64,000 nt of DNA from Roseobacter sp. SK209-2-6 (GCF_000169455.1 NZ_AAYC01000008.1:148345-212344), one strand, 5' to 3'; positions 7,738-17,532 are shown, numbered from the stretch's first letter. Translations and numbers: made by a program. The notes: generated by a model not told the origin, from the letters alone.

Positions 7738-10206
7738 CTAAGACCCCGTAGCCTTGCGGGCAGATGTCTCATCCGTTGAGTCTTCGGTATTTTCTGCGTT
7801 GGAGCTATGTTGCTCCTGCTCTTGCCAGTCGCGATCTTGCTGAGTTTCTTCATTATCTAGAATGAAACCCTGCATGGAACCCGAGAGGGCATTGGAAAGA
7901 TCGGCAACGGACTCCGCCTCTTTGGTGAGATTCTCTGCATCCTCTGCACTGGACTCGGCACTGTTTTGCAGGCTCAGAGCGACTTCGATACTCTCCCCCA
8001 GCTTCGCTTCGTTTTCTTTGGTTCTTTCCAAAACCACCGCGGCCTGCCCCTGCACATGCTGAATAGAACGCGCCACGGTTGAGGCACTCTTGGAAGCGCG
8101 CTCCATCCGGTTGGAGATATCGTCAGTCACTTCACGTTGGGAGTTCACAGCTGTTGTGATGCTCTCTACAGCGCCATGAATCGTGGTCATCAATCCGGTA
8201 ATTTGCCCAATGATCGAAGAGGCATCGTCGGATTGGTTACGCATGCGTCCGATCCGGTTTTTGATTTCCTCTGCTGCGTTCCCCGTTTCAATCGCCAAGC
8301 TCCGTACCTGCGCAGCCACAATCGCGAAGCCTTTACCGGATTCGCCTGCGCGGGCGGCCTCGATGGAGGCATTGATTGCAAGCATATTGGTCTGAAGAGT
8401 GATCTTCTGGATCAGCTCGATCACGGTCTCGATTTCACGGGAAGCGTCCGACAGAGCCCCCATTGTTGCGACTGCCTCATTCGAGAGGGTGTTCGCTTGT
8501 TGCGTTACTTCGCTGGTAGAATCGGTGTTTTGAGAGATTTCCTTGATGGCCAACATCAACCCGCTGATTGCCTCTGTCACAGAGGCAACCTCCCCTGACA
8601 TACCATCTGCACTATCGGTAATCAGGGTGACCTCTTTCAGGATCTCAGTGGCCGTCTCGCGGTTGTCTCTGGCATTCTCACCCATTGCAGAAGCGTGATC
8701 CTTCACCTCTACCGACAATGTGCTGGTGCCCTGTGCTTCGCGGCGAAATTGGCTGGAGAGACGCTCCAACCCGGCGGAGGATTTCTGCATCTGCTCCGCA
8801 TGATCCCGGATCCCCAGCACCATCGAATGTACCTGAGCAATGAAAGGGTTAAAAAGCGTTGCGAGTTCCGCCGCCTCATCACCCGAAGTTTCATCAAAAC
8901 GGCGGCTAAGGTTCACCTGACCTCTGGTCATCTCGATGAGGCTTTCTTGCAAGGCACCGGTCCCCAGCGAAGCGCCATGCTCCGTTACATTGAGACCTGT
9001 GATCTCCGCCTCTGCAGTCACCCGGATCCCAAGTGTCATGTCCACGAGCTTGAAGAAAACCAGGCTGACGCCAAAGGCCCAGACAAAGGTAATTCCAACG
9101 CCTTCTAGCTGTACCAGCGCCTGTTCCCAGGCAGAGGCCGCGACCAATTTGTCCGGCAGAGCGAAGAAGGCCAACAGGACCGTGCCCCAAGCGCCGCAAA
9201 CGCCATGGACAGATACCGCTCCAACAACGTCATCCAGCTTGAGCACACGCTCAATGAAACGCTCGGACAAAACGACCAGAACACCAGCACTCAGGCCAAT
9301 GACGAGCGCGCCATGTGCCCCGACCGCATCACAGCCTGCTGTGATCGCGACCAAGCCCCCTAGGCTGCCGTTGATTGGGCGATGGGCGACCTTGTAGCCA
9401 TCAATCATGATGCCAAGCACAAGCCCACCCAAACCGCCAAAACAGGCCGCAACAAGAGTGTTAAAGATGATATGGGCAATAGCCGGATCAGAGGCTGTGG
9501 TGGACCCGCCATTGAAGCCAATCCAGCCAACCCAGAGCGCAATTGCCCCGGCTGTAGCCAGAACATAGCTGTGCCCCTGGATCTGATTGACCTCGCCATT
9601 CTCCGAGAACTTGCCAATTCGCGCGCCCAGAATGATGATGGCAGCCAGGGCGACCCAGCCGCCCACAGAGTGAACAACCGTAGAGCCTGCAAAGTCGATA
9701 AAACCCTTGTCGGCCAGATAGGCTGGATTATCGCCATTGAGCAGATTGCCCCAGGCCCAGTGGCCGCTGACCGGATAGACAACAAGCACGATGAAGACCG
9801 CGGCTATCCAGTAGGCATGGAACTTCATACGCTCGGCAACAGATCCCGACATGATGGTTGCAACTGTTCCGGCAAAGACCGCCTGGAACACAAAGAAGGT
9901 GTATTGCCAGTCTTCCACACCATCAAAGGCAAAGGTATCGGTGCCGATCAGCCCAGCCCAGGAAGTCCCAAACATCAGCCCAAAGCCAAGCAAATAGAAT
10001 GCGGAGACAGAGACGAGAAAATCGATAACGTTTTTCTGAGCAACGTTAATGCTATTCTTGGATCGCGACATTCCGGCTTCTATCAGCAGAAATCCTGCCT
10101 GCATGATGAGAACCAAAGCAGCGGCGATAAGTGTCCAAGTGTGGTTGCTTGAAACTTGAAGTTGATCAAGTGTTGCAAACACCTCGTCAAGGGCGGGACT
10201 TTGCAT
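7738..10206 (-). CDS. Ammonium transporter (Amt) fused to a methyl-accepting chemotaxis signalling domain
   Basis: 822 residues. Residues 20-395 are a full Amt/Rh channel with about eleven membrane helices. The pore-lining twin histidines are His179 (TVVHSVGGW) and His334 (VSVHGVCGAWG); Asp171 lies in FIDFAGS and the aromatic gate in FFVFQAVFAG. Residues 396-480 are a linker. Residues 480-785 form a long coiled-coil chemoreceptor domain whose hairpin tip is unmistakable: ITLQTNMLAINASIEAARAGE followed by KGFAIVAAQVRSLA (about 602-638). The tail is acidic and Gln-rich with no CheR/CheB-tethering pentapeptide. No stop or frameshift separates the two parts. Inference: a chemoreceptor that senses ammonium through an Amt module and signals to CheA/CheW. 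No glnK or che genes lie nearby. Confidence 0.93.
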   Translation of the reverse strand: MQSPALDEVFATLDQLQVSSNHTWTLIAAALVLIMQAGFLLIEAGMSRSKNSINVAQKNVIDFLVSVSAFYLLGFGLMFGTSWAGLIGTDTFAFDGVEDWQYTFFVFQAVFAGTVATIMSGSVAERMKFHAYWIAAVFIVLVVYPVSGHWAWGNLLNGDNPAYLADKGFIDFAGSTVVHSVGGWVALAAIIILGARIGKFSENGEVNQIQGHSYVLATAGAIALWVGWIGFNGGSTTASDPAIAHIIFNTLVAACFGGLGGLVLGIMIDGYKVAHRPINGSLGGLVAITAGCDAVGAHGALVIGLSAGVLVVLSERFIERVLKLDDVVGAVSVHGVCGAWGTVLLAFFALPDKLVAASAWEQALVQLEGVGITFVWAFGVSLVFFKLVDMTLGIRVTAEAEITGLNVTEHGASLGTGALQESLIEMTRGQVNLSRRFDETSGDEAAELATLFNPFIAQVHSMVLGIRDHAEQMQKSSAGLERLSSQFRREAQGTSTLSVEVKDHASAMGENARDNRETATEILKEVTLITDSADGMSGEVASVTEAISGLMLAIKEISQNTDSTSEVTQQANTLSNEAVATMGALSDASREIETVIELIQKITLQTNMLAINASIEAARAGESGKGFAIVAAQVRSLAIETGNAAEEIKNRIGRMRNQSDDASSIIGQITGLMTTIHGAVESITTAVNSQREVTDDISNRMERASKSASTVARSIQHVQGQAAVVLERTKENEAKLGESIEVALSLQNSAESSAEDAENLTKEAESVADLSNALSGSMQGFILDNEETQQDRDWQEQEQHSSNAENTEDSTDETSARKATGS

Positions 10207-10309
10207 TGAAACCTCGGCACAAAAAACAGTTACCGGGCTAAGCTACTCAGAAGTTCATAAGACATAGTGAATATCCAGCTTTTAGGGGATTTATTCGCCG
10301 CTCTCCCCT

Positions 10310-10348
10310 AAAACGAAAGAAACACCACCTAATACAAGGCGGTGTTTC
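10310..10348 (-). terminator. Rho-independent terminator after trpB
   Basis: On the minus strand GAAACACCGCC and GGTGGTGTTTC pair around a seven-base loop, followed by TTTCGTTTT. It lies 34 bases beyond the trpB stop. Confidence 0.8.
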
Positions 10349-10381
10349 TGCGACTTAGCTAAGCGTTTTCACAAATCAGCA

Positions 10382-11641
10382 CTAGTCCTCTAGGTTGCGC
10401 CCCTCTTCAGTGTCCGACATGTCGAACCCAAGATGGCGGGCAACTGTAAAGACATCCTTGTCGCCGCGGCCACACATGTTCATCACAATGATATGGTCAT
10501 TTGGCAGTTCAGGAGCGATCTTCATCACATGGGCCAATGCGTGGCTTGGTTCCAATGCCGGAATGATGCCTTCCATGGCGCAACACAGCTGGAAGGCCTC
10601 CAGCGCTTCCTTATCCGTGATAGAGACATATTCAGCGCGGCCGGTTTCATGCAGCCAGGAGTGCTCGGGCCCAATTCCTGGATAATCCAGCCCGGCAGAG
10701 ATCGAGAAGCCCTCTTGAATCTGGCCATCTTCGTCCTGCAGCAGATAGGTGCGGTTGCCATGCAGCACACCTGGGCGCCCACCGGTCAGCGAGGCGCAGT
10801 GCTGCATACGATCATCAACGCCTTTGCCACCGGCCTCGACTCCGATAATTTTCACGCTGGAATCATCGAGGAAGGGGTGAAACAGGCCAATCGCATTGGA
10901 GCCACCACCAATCGCAGCAATCACGGTGTCGGGCAGACGGCCTTCACCCTCTTGCTCTGCTAGTTGCCAACGCACCTCTTTGCCGATGATGGATTGGAAG
11001 TCGCGAACAAGCGCCGGATAGGGATGCGGACCTGCGGCGGTACCGATGCAATAGAAAGTGTCGCGCACATTGGTCACCCAGTCGCGCAGGGCGTCGTTCA
11101 TGGCATCTTTGAGCGTTCCACGCCCGGACGTCACGGGAATGACCTCAGCCCCCAACAAGCGCATACGGAAAACATTCGGAGCCTGGCGCTTAACGTCATG
11201 CGCGCCCATGTAGACCACACATTTCAATCCGAATTTCGCGCAAACAGTGGCGGTCGCGACCCCATGTTGCCCGGCACCGGTTTCCGCAATGATCCTGGTC
11301 TTGCCCATGCGGCGCGCCAGCAAGATCTGACCCAACACGTTGTTCACCTTATGGGCGCCCGTGTGGTTCAGCTCATCGCGCTTCATATAGACCTTTGCAC
11401 CACCAAGATGGGCGCTTAGCCGTTCCGCGTGATAAAGCGGGCTTGGGCGGCCGACATAGTGCTTCCACAGCGAATCCATTTCGGCCCAGAAAGAGGGATC
11501 ATCCTTTGCCTTATTGTACTCTTCTTCCAGGCTCAGGATCAGCGGCATCAGCGTCTCGGAGACAAAACGTCCACCAAAGATGCCAAAACGCCCCTGCTCA
11601 TCCGGCCCGTTCATAAAGCTGTTGAAAAGATCGTCGGCCAT
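10382..11641 (-). CDS. trpB: Tryptophan synthase beta chain
   Basis: 419 residues. TrpB condenses indole with serine using pyridoxal phosphate. The PLP lysine is Lys98 in HTGAHKVNN and the cofactor-phosphate loop is GGGSNAIG. The C-terminal SGRGDKD-type motif is present as CGRGDKD. The start at 11641 (MADDLFNSF) is chosen because GGGAAG stands just upstream, and an in-frame extension to 11770 has no family similarity. Monocistronic here, with its own terminator. It is separated from trpA by the Amt-chemoreceptor gene and ten other kilobases of unrelated genes. Confidence 0.97.
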   Translation of the reverse strand: MADDLFNSFMNGPDEQGRFGIFGGRFVSETLMPLILSLEEEYNKAKDDPSFWAEMDSLWKHYVGRPSPLYHAERLSAHLGGAKVYMKRDELNHTGAHKVNNVLGQILLARRMGKTRIIAETGAGQHGVATATVCAKFGLKCVVYMGAHDVKRQAPNVFRMRLLGAEVIPVTSGRGTLKDAMNDALRDWVTNVRDTFYCIGTAAGPHPYPALVRDFQSIIGKEVRWQLAEQEGEGRLPDTVIAAIGGGSNAIGLFHPFLDDSSVKIIGVEAGGKGVDDRMQHCASLTGGRPGVLHGNRTYLLQDEDGQIQEGFSISAGLDYPGIGPEHSWLHETGRAEYVSITDKEALEAFQLCCAMEGIIPALEPSHALAHVMKIAPELPNDHIIVMNMCGRGDKDVFTVARHLGFDMSDTEEGRNLED

Positions 11642-11756
11642 GGTTCTTCCCTTTATCGCAGCACCAGACATGACTATCGCGCGCGCTTCTGCGGGTAAAG
11701 GGAGTGGAATGGATTTAGCCAGCCAGATCCGGGGAATTCCATCCCCTCCCGCCCCT

Positions 11757-11793
11757 GAAACGCGAAACACCCCTGCATTCTGCAGAGGTGTTT
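11757..11793 (-). terminator. Probable terminator after the DUF1127 gene
   Basis: Long inverted repeat AAACACC.CTGCA/TGCAG.GGTGTTT with a three-base loop. On the minus strand it is followed by CGCGTTTC and on the plus strand by AGACGTTTT, so the U tract is weak. Its place 49 bases past the DUF1127 stop supports the minus-strand role. Confidence 0.65.
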
Positions 11794-11841
11794 AGACGTT
11801 TTACTGTGTCTACAGGTACGAAGCCCTGACCAAACAGCAAA

Positions 11842-12054
11842 TTAGCCGTGGTAAACGTGCTTATACGCGATCTCGGCGATGTCACAGCGGCGCAGACCGA
11901 TATCTGCCAACTCACGGTTGGTCAGCCGCGACAGTTCCGCATAAGTACGCTTGTACTCACGGCTGCGGGCCCAATTGACCCCTACCTGTGCAGCAAAGGC
12001 GCGCAGGCGCGCAAAGAGGGTGAATTCTGCGGCGGTGTTCTGGACAAAAGCCAT
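11842..12054 (-). CDS. DUF1127 domain small protein
   Basis: 70 residues. The C-terminal half matches DUF1127: YAELSRLTNRELADIGLRRCDI is the characteristic helix-turn stretch, and the whole protein is basic and helical. Short DUF1127 proteins in alphaproteobacteria have been linked to phosphate and carbon metabolism and to RNA-related regulation; the role of this copy is unknown. It is monocistronic, with a hairpin on its 3-prime side. Confidence 0.85.
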   Translation of the reverse strand: MAFVQNTAAEFTLFARLRAFAAQVGVNWARSREYKRTYAELSRLTNRELADIGLRRCDIAEIAYKHVYHG

Positions 12055-12200
12055 ATTCGATTTTCCTTTTTCTCTGACCGGGACCCATTCCCCAGTCCTT
12101 TTCAGTGACCTTTTAGGTACAGCTGAAATAAAGGATTTCTTTTGGCGCTAACAACCACCGCTTCGGTCAACCCGCTATGCACTCAGCGCATGGGAGTGCT

Positions 12201-13586
12201 TCAAAGCGCCGCGAATTGCCACTCAACAAGGAAACGACTAAGGTTGGTCGAAATTATGCCGTTGTGCGTTGGAAACCGCTTCGAACTGCTTTTTGCATAA
12301 TCTATGGTGTTTTTGTTAGTTTGAATATTCCAAATGATACCGTACTGGGCCATGACCGGTCGCTGCGAAAGATCAATGCTATATTCATTGTAATCCTGAT
12401 TGTAGCAACTTTCGCCCGGCGCGTAGTATGGATAAAGAATGGCTGATTTGCTCTCTCCCGACCGTACGGGAGCAATTATGTTTAAAGGCACATGGCTGTT
12501 TTCAAGATCATCCCGGCAACCGCGAGCTCCAGATGCTGTTTGGTCACTCCCCTCATGCTCAAATCTCAGAACGTGGGTCTGATAAGCCCTGCGAAGCCCT
12601 ATGGGGTGAATCGAACGCCGCCTTGCACGGTCGCAGACATCCACCGCGCCGCCTATACGCCCCAATCGGAAGGCGGTGTTCAGCGCGAAATCATCCTTGC
12701 TAGAAATCAACAGCAGCCCAGGTGGCTCTGCGCTTTGCGAAACCTTCCTCACCTTGGGTCCGAAAATTCCATCGAAGCAGGAGGAGTTAATCGCCGGCTG
12801 CAAGCCGACAGTTAGGACATGTTCGCCAAAAGGGAACCGGTTCTTGGGTGAATAATCCTCAATGAAAAACCTGCTGACCAGCCTGGCGCCGAGCGAATGG
12901 GACAAGATCAACATCTTGTCCCCCCGCTGCGGATTCAATCTGCTGGAAATCTGCTTGAAGGAATAGAAAACCGAATTCTTACTGCGCAGTTTCCCCAGGT
13001 AGTCCGCCTTGTGTGACCTATTATTCAGCGTAAAGGTTTTGAATGGACGCGTCAGGATCGTGTCACCGCGCCAACCGACAAAGACGCCAATAACTTCAGG
13101 GATATCTGTTTCGCCGCGTAGTTCCATCTGCCTCCGCAAATGCTCCACTTGCCGTGCCAAAAGAAACTTGAATTTGACCGGATCATCGACAACGTCATTG
13201 CTGGTGAACGGCGTCTCGGAACCCTGATGATGCCCATGCACAAAAGCAACCACATAGACGCGTCTGCCCGTACGCTTCACCTGCTCGATTCTTTTTAGAG
13301 CCTCGCTCAATTGCGCAGGATCATGCAGCCGCCCCGCGTCGGAAAACTCCAGCCATCCGTGGCTAAAACTGAGTGGGCGTTTGTGATCTTTATCTCGTTG
13401 GTCGCTAAAGCTCCAACCGTAGAGGTTCGAATACATCTGCCGTTCCTCAAAGAAAGGAACGCCGGGGCGAACGGGGTGAAAGGCACGATCAGGCTGACAC
13501 TTCAGCCAGGGGTGGCAATCTTTGCTCCCGGCCAGCAAAGAGAGGGGAGTTAGTAAAAAGACAACGGTTAAAATCCACTTCAACAT
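12201..13586 (-). CDS. Secreted alpha/beta-hydrolase-like protein of unknown function
   Basis: 461 residues. A signal peptide covers residues 1-19 (MLKWILTVVFLLTPLSLLAG). A likely oxyanion-hole segment, VVAFVHGHH, lies near 112-120 and the nucleophile elbow SHSLGAR near 229-235 (Ser231), matching a G/S-x-S-x-G hydrolase elbow. Asp and His partners are not assignable by eye. The C-terminal 150 residues look unlike known families to me. The ATG at 13586 follows AGGGGAT, so it is preferred to the start at 13643. It is the first gene beyond the ribosomal cluster terminator, in the place where rplO and secY would normally be. Confidence 0.65.
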   Translation of the reverse strand: MLKWILTVVFLLTPLSLLAGSKDCHPWLKCQPDRAFHPVRPGVPFFEERQMYSNLYGWSFSDQRDKDHKRPLSFSHGWLEFSDAGRLHDPAQLSEALKRIEQVKRTGRRVYVVAFVHGHHQGSETPFTSNDVVDDPVKFKFLLARQVEHLRRQMELRGETDIPEVIGVFVGWRGDTILTRPFKTFTLNNRSHKADYLGKLRSKNSVFYSFKQISSRLNPQRGDKMLILSHSLGARLVSRFFIEDYSPKNRFPFGEHVLTVGLQPAINSSCFDGIFGPKVRKVSQSAEPPGLLLISSKDDFALNTAFRLGRIGGAVDVCDRARRRSIHPIGLRRAYQTHVLRFEHEGSDQTASGARGCRDDLENSHVPLNIIAPVRSGESKSAILYPYYAPGESCYNQDYNEYSIDLSQRPVMAQYGIIWNIQTNKNTIDYAKSSSKRFPTHNGIISTNLSRFLVEWQFAAL

Positions 13587-13641
13587 AATTATCCCCTCTA
13601 AAACTCTCCTCAAAGTAGCAGAATCCAGGCTTCGAAAACAC

Positions 13642-13674
13642 AAAAAAACGCCCCCGGTTTCCCAGAGGCGTTTT
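13642..13674 (-). terminator. Rho-independent terminator ending the rpmC-rpmD block
   Basis: On the minus strand AACGCCTCTGG, GAAA loop, CCGGGGGCGTT, then seven T residues. It lies 20 bases past the rpmD stop, so the spc block ends here. Confidence 0.9.
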
Positions 13675-13694
13675 CCAAGAATATCAAACGAGGC

Positions 13695-13883
13695 TTAGCC
13701 GCGCTCTTCGATGATCTCTACCAGATGCGGGATCTTGTTGACCATGCCGCGCACGGAAGGGGTATCTTCCAGCTCGCGGGTCTTGTGCATCTTGTTCAGG
13801 CCCAGGCCAACCAGGGTTGCGCGCTGTTCGGCGGGGCGACGGATCGGGGAACCGATCTGCTTAACGACGATGGTTTTTGCCAT
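13695..13883 (-). CDS. rpmD: 50S ribosomal protein L30
   Basis: 62 residues, standard for bacterial L30. [15 protein letters not shown] and the late segment around [14 protein letters not shown] are the family signature. It follows rpsE by 12 bases. In most bacteria rplO and secY come next; here a terminator does. Confidence 0.96.
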   Translation of the reverse strand: MAKTIVVKQIGSPIRRPAEQRATLVGLGLNKMHKTRELEDTPSVRGMVNKIPHLVEIIEERG

Positions 13884-13895
13884 GAGTTCGTCTCC

Positions 13896-14465
13896 TTACG
13901 CTTCTGCAGCTTCAGCGGCAGGTGCTTCTTCCCGCTTGGGCAGGATGTCAGCAACTTTCTTGCCACGACGCTGAGCAACCGAACGGGGGCTGGCTTCTTT
14001 GGTCAGGCCGTTGATGGTTGCGCGGATCATGTTGTAGGGGTTCTGCGAGCCGATCGACTTAGAGACAACGTCTTTCACGCCGAGCATCTCGAAAACTGCA
14101 CGCATTGGACCACCGGCGATGATACCGGTACCTTCAGGTGCGGTCCGCATGACAACCTTGCCGGCGCCGTGACGACCATCGATGTCGTGGTGCAGAGTGC
14201 GGCCCTCTTTCAGAGGTACACGAACCATTTGACGCTTGGCTTGCTCAGTCGCCTTGCGGATGGCCTCAGGTACTTCTTTCGCTTTACCTTTGCCAAAGCC
14301 GACGCGGCCTTTCTGATCGCCAACAACAACCAGGGCAGCAAAACCAAAGCGCTTACCGCCTTTTACGGTTTTGGAGACGCGGTTGATCGCGACCAGGCGG
14401 TCTGCGAATTCCGGTGTTTCTTCTTCACGGCGGCCACGGCCACGGCGATTTTCACGTTCTGCCAT
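13896..14465 (-). CDS. rpsE: 30S ribosomal protein S5
   Basis: 189 residues. The double-stranded RNA-binding-like N-domain ([26 protein letters not shown]) and the C-domain ([19 protein letters not shown]) are both intact. The N-terminus is an Arg/Gly/Glu-rich extension and the C-terminus an Ala/Glu tail. The 111 bases separating it from rplR hold strong hairpins. Confidence 0.97.
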   Translation of the reverse strand: MAERENRRGRGRREEETPEFADRLVAINRVSKTVKGGKRFGFAALVVVGDQKGRVGFGKGKAKEVPEAIRKATEQAKRQMVRVPLKEGRTLHHDIDGRHGAGKVVMRTAPEGTGIIAGGPMRAVFEMLGVKDVVSKSIGSQNPYNMIRATINGLTKEASPRSVAQRRGKKVADILPKREEAPAAEAAEA

Positions 14466-14576
14466 CAGGCATTCCTTTCTGACTGGCGCTAGGCGCCGAT
14501 TATTCCAATCCTGGTGAAGGGCCTCGAGAAGGCCCCTCCCGGATCATCGGGGCGGCGTCACCGCCGCCCGCAGGTC
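14466..14576 (-). promoter_or_regulatory. Structured intercistronic region between rplR and rpsE
   Basis: Two stable hairpins follow the rplR stop on the minus strand: GGGCGGCG/CGCCGCCC (about 14551-14571) and GGGCCT/AGGCCC (about 14518-14536). A short GGCGC/GCGCC palindrome lies at 14484-14496, near the rpsE ribosome site. No proper U tract follows, so these are more likely RNA-stability, processing or translational-control structures than terminators. Function inferred only. Confidence 0.5.
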
Positions 14577-14936
14577 TTAGATCTTCAGACCACCTTCACG
14601 CGCAGCGTCGGCCAGAGCCTTCACTTTGCCGTGGAAGAGGAAACCGCCGCGGTCGAAGTAAGCTTCTTCCACGCCTGCCGCCTTGGCGCGCTCGGCGATA
14701 ACCGAACCCACTTTGGTGGCTGCTTCGACGTTGTTCTTGCCAACGAAGCCAAGATCTTTTTCCAGGGTCGAAGCCGCTGCCAGGGTCTTGCCCTGTACGT
14801 CGTCGATCAGCTGAACCGAAAGGTTCTTGTTCGAACGATGTACGGAAAGACGCAGACGGCCGGCGTTGACCTTGCGAAGTTTGTTCCGGACGCGCAGGCG
14901 ACGCTTCAGAAACAGGGTACGTTTGCTGTTTGCCAT
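14577..14936 (-). CDS. rplR: 50S ribosomal protein L18
   Basis: 119 residues. The 5S rRNA-binding protein signature [27 protein letters not shown] is followed by the conserved end [21 protein letters not shown]. The ATG at 14936 begins the conserved fold; longer in-frame starts read through the end of rplF. Confidence 0.96.
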   Translation of the reverse strand: MANSKRTLFLKRRLRVRNKLRKVNAGRLRLSVHRSNKNLSVQLIDDVQGKTLAAASTLEKDLGFVGKNNVEAATKVGSVIAERAKAAGVEEAYFDRGGFLFHGKVKALADAAREGGLKI

Positions 14937-14947
14937 TGTGCTGGTCC

Positions 14948-15481
14948 TTACTTCTTCTTGCCTTCCTTGCGGAAGATGAATTCGCCCTTGTAGCGGATGC
15001 CTTTGCCTTTGTAGGGCTCGGGACGGCGCCATTCGCGGATTTTCGCCGCGACTTCGCCCACCTGCTGCTGGTCGATACCTTCCACAACGATTTCAGTCTG
15101 CTTCGGAGCGGTAATGGTGATACCTTCCGGAGCTTCGAAATCTACATCATGCGAGTAGCCCAGGTTCAGCTTCAGGGTGTTACCCTGCATCTGAGCCCGG
15201 TAACCCACACCCTGGATCTCCAGTTCTTTTTTGAAGCCCTGGGTCACGCCTGTCACCAAGTTGGCAACCTGGGTGCGGGACATGCCCCACTGCTGGCGCG
15301 CACGCTTGGACATGCCACGCGGGGTTACCGCAACAGCGTTGTCCTCAACAGAGAGGGTCACATCATCGGTGGCTGTGAAGCTGCGGGTGCCTTTGGGACC
15401 TTTGACTTCGACGGTCTGGCCGGAGACGCTCGCGGTAACACCGCTGGGCAGTTCGACCGGTTTTTTACCAATACGGGACAT
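14948..15481 (-). CDS. rplF: 50S ribosomal protein L6
   Basis: 177 residues, two L6 repeats. [12 protein letters not shown] opens it and [11 protein letters not shown], the family signature, lies near the end. ATG at 15481 is preferred to the adjacent in-frame TTG. GGAGG (read on the minus strand) lies upstream. Confidence 0.97.
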   Translation of the reverse strand: MSRIGKKPVELPSGVTASVSGQTVEVKGPKGTRSFTATDDVTLSVEDNAVAVTPRGMSKRARQQWGMSRTQVANLVTGVTQGFKKELEIQGVGYRAQMQGNTLKLNLGYSHDVDFEAPEGITITAPKQTEIVVEGIDQQQVGEVAAKIREWRRPEPYKGKGIRYKGEFIFRKEGKKK

Positions 15482-15493
15482 CAATAAGCCTCC

Positions 15494-15886
15494 TTAGAAG
15501 ACGGTGCAGAGCACTTCGCCGCCAACATTGGCTGCGCGTGCGTTTGCATCCGACATCACACCCTTAGGGGTGGAGACAATCGACACACCCAGACCCTGAC
15601 GGACCTGTGGGATGTCATTGACGCCCATGTAAACGCGACGGCCAGGCTTGGAGACCCGCTTCACTTCGCGAATGACAGGCTCGCCATCGAAGTACTTGAG
15701 GCTGATTTCCAGAGCCGGGTGGCCATCGGAACCAGTGGTTTTCTCATAGCCGCGGATGTAGCCCTCGTCTGCCAGCACATCCAGAACCCATGCGCGCAGT
15801 TTCGACGCAGGGGAGCTTACGGTGGACTTGCCGCGCAGCTGAGAGTTACGAATACGGGTGAGCATATCGCCGATAGGATCGTTCAT
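15494..15886 (-). CDS. rpsH: 30S ribosomal protein S8
   Basis: 130 residues. [14 protein letters not shown] and the C-terminal [18 protein letters not shown] block are classical S8. S8 organises the central domain of 16S rRNA and in E. coli represses the spc operon; no S8-type operator was identified by eye here. Confidence 0.97.
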   Translation of the reverse strand: MNDPIGDMLTRIRNSQLRGKSTVSSPASKLRAWVLDVLADEGYIRGYEKTTGSDGHPALEISLKYFDGEPVIREVKRVSKPGRRVYMGVNDIPQVRQGLGVSIVSTPKGVMSDANARAANVGGEVLCTVF

Positions 15887-15899
15887 ATCTGTCTCTCCC

Positions 15900-16205
15900 T
15901 TACCAGCTCGATTTCACCATGCCGGGGATCTGGCCATTGGAGCCCAGTTCCCGCAGAGCAATACGGCTTACCTTAAGCTTACGGTAGTAAGCGTGAGGAC
16001 GGCCGGTCAGCTGGCAGCGGTTGTGTAGACGGGTTGCCGAGGAGTTCCGCGGCAGTTTCGCCAGTTTCAGACGCGCTTTGAAACGCTCTTCCATTGGGCG
16101 GCTCTCGTCATTCGCGATTTCTTTCAGCTCGGCGCGTTTCGCGGCATATTGTGCCACCAGACGCTCGCGCTTTTTCTCGCGTTCGATCATTGCTTTTTTA
16201 GCCAT
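15900..16205 (-). CDS. rpsN: 30S ribosomal protein S14 (zinc-independent type)
   Basis: 101 residues, the long S14 form lacking the CxxC zinc pairs of the short form. [17 protein letters not shown] opens it, and [24 protein letters not shown] is the conserved C-terminal half. Confidence 0.97.
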   Translation of the reverse strand: MAKKAMIEREKKRERLVAQYAAKRAELKEIANDESRPMEERFKARLKLAKLPRNSSATRLHNRCQLTGRPHAYYRKLKVSRIALRELGSNGQIPGMVKSSW

Positions 16206-16224
16206 GTCTTTTCCTTCCCGCGCT

Positions 16225-16788
16225 TCAGCTGTTGAAGGGCATGTTGAAAGCTTTCAACAGCGCCTTTGCTTCCGCGTCGGTGTTCGCGGTGGTGCCAATC
16301 ACGATGTCCATACCCCAGTTCTCATCGATCTTGTCGAAGTCGATCTCGGGGAAGACGAGGTGTTCTTTCAGACCCATGGCGTAGTTGCCGCGGCCGTCGA
16401 AAGAGTTGCCCGATACGCCGCGGAAGTCGCGGATACGGGGCATCGCGATGGTGATCAGACGATCCAGGAATTCAAACATCCGGTCGCCGCGCAGAGTAAC
16501 CTTTGCGCCCATCGGCATGCCTTCACGAACGCGGAAGCCAGCGATGGAGTTCTTCGCCACGGTGGTCAGAGCTTTCTGACCCGCGATGAGGGTGAGGTCT
16601 GCCTGAGCGGATTTGGCTTTCTTGCTGTCTTTGACAGCAGCGCGGCCACAGCCGATGTTCAGAACGATTTTTTCCAGCTTTGGAAGCTGCATGTCGTTCT
16701 TGTAACCGAACTCTTCTTTCAGGGACGCGCGGATGCTGTCCTTGTAAAGAGCTTTCAGGCGCGGGGTGTAGGTTGCAGAGTCAAGCAT
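16225..16788 (-). CDS. rplE: 50S ribosomal protein L5
   Basis: 187 residues. L5 binds 5S rRNA and the P-site t[31 protein letters not shown] and the IPEID-like [10 protein letters not shown] block are conserved. The start codon overlaps the rplX stop by one base, implying coupled translation. Confidence 0.97.
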   Translation of the reverse strand: MLDSATYTPRLKALYKDSIRASLKEEFGYKNDMQLPKLEKIVLNIGCGRAAVKDSKKAKSAQADLTLIAGQKALTTVAKNSIAGFRVREGMPMGAKVTLRGDRMFEFLDRLITIAMPRIRDFRGVSGNSFDGRGNYAMGLKEHLVFPEIDFDKIDENWGMDIVIGTTANTDAEAKALLKAFNMPFNS

Positions 16789-17093
16789 CAGACAGTCTCC
16801 CCGGTGGTTTTTGCAAAGCGCACCTTCTTGCCGTCTTCCTCACGGAAGCCAACGCGGGTTGCTTTACCATTGCTGTCCAGCAGAGCCAGGTTCGACAGGT
16901 CAACAGGCAGGGCCTTTGGCAGGCGGCCACCTTGGCTAGTCTGGGTCTGACGGGTGTGGCGGATTGCAACGTTCACACCATCTACAACGGCTTTGCCGGC
17001 TTTGGGGTCAATGGAGGCGATAGCGCCTTCTTTGCCTTTGTCCTTACCAGCGAGAACGACAACCTTGTCGCCTTTGCGGAGTTTCGCAGCCAT
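16788..17093 (-). CDS. rplX: 50S ribosomal protein L24
   Basis: 101 residues. [20 protein letters not shown] is the KOW motif that defines L24, and the middle carries the usual [13 protein letters not shown]. It starts two bases after rplN ends. Confidence 0.97.
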   Translation of the reverse strand: MAAKLRKGDKVVVLAGKDKGKEGAIASIDPKAGKAVVDGVNVAIRHTRQTQTSQGGRLPKALPVDLSNLALLDSNGKATRVGFREEDGKKVRFAKTTGETV

Positions 17094-17095
17094 GA

Positions 17096-17464
17096 TTACA
17101 GCACCTCCGGAGCGAGCGAGATGATTTTCATGAAGTTCTTGGCACGCAGCTCACGAACAACTGGCCCGAAGATACGGGTGCCGACTGGCTCGTTGTTGTT
17201 GTTCAGGATAACGGCAGCGTTGCGATCAAAGCGGATCGCAGTACCGTCAGCGCGACGTACTTCTTTTGCGGTGCGAACGACAACGGCCTTGCGGACGTCA
17301 CCTTTTTTCACGCGGCCGCGTGGGATGGCTTCCTTAACCGAGACGACGATGATGTCGCCAACGGATGCGTATTTACGCTTGGAACCACCCAGAACCTTGA
17401 TGCACTGAACTCGGCGAGCGCCGGAGTTGTCAGCAACATCCAGGTTTGTTTGCATCTGGATCAT
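17096..17464 (-). CDS. rplN: 50S ribosomal protein L14
   Basis: 122 residues, the standard length. [17 protein letters not shown] and [24 protein letters not shown] are the invariant ends. An unusually structured 96-base gap separates it from rpsQ. Confidence 0.98.
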   Translation of the reverse strand: MIQMQTNLDVADNSGARRVQCIKVLGGSKRKYASVGDIIVVSVKEAIPRGRVKKGDVRKAVVVRTAKEVRRADGTAIRFDRNAAVILNNNNEPVGTRIFGPVVRELRAKNFMKIISLAPEVL

Positions 17465-17532
17465 GTGGTTTCTCCCGACCTTTGGGGCGCCGATGCATGG
17501 CGTTGCCCCCAGGGTTTCGACAAACTAAAAAG

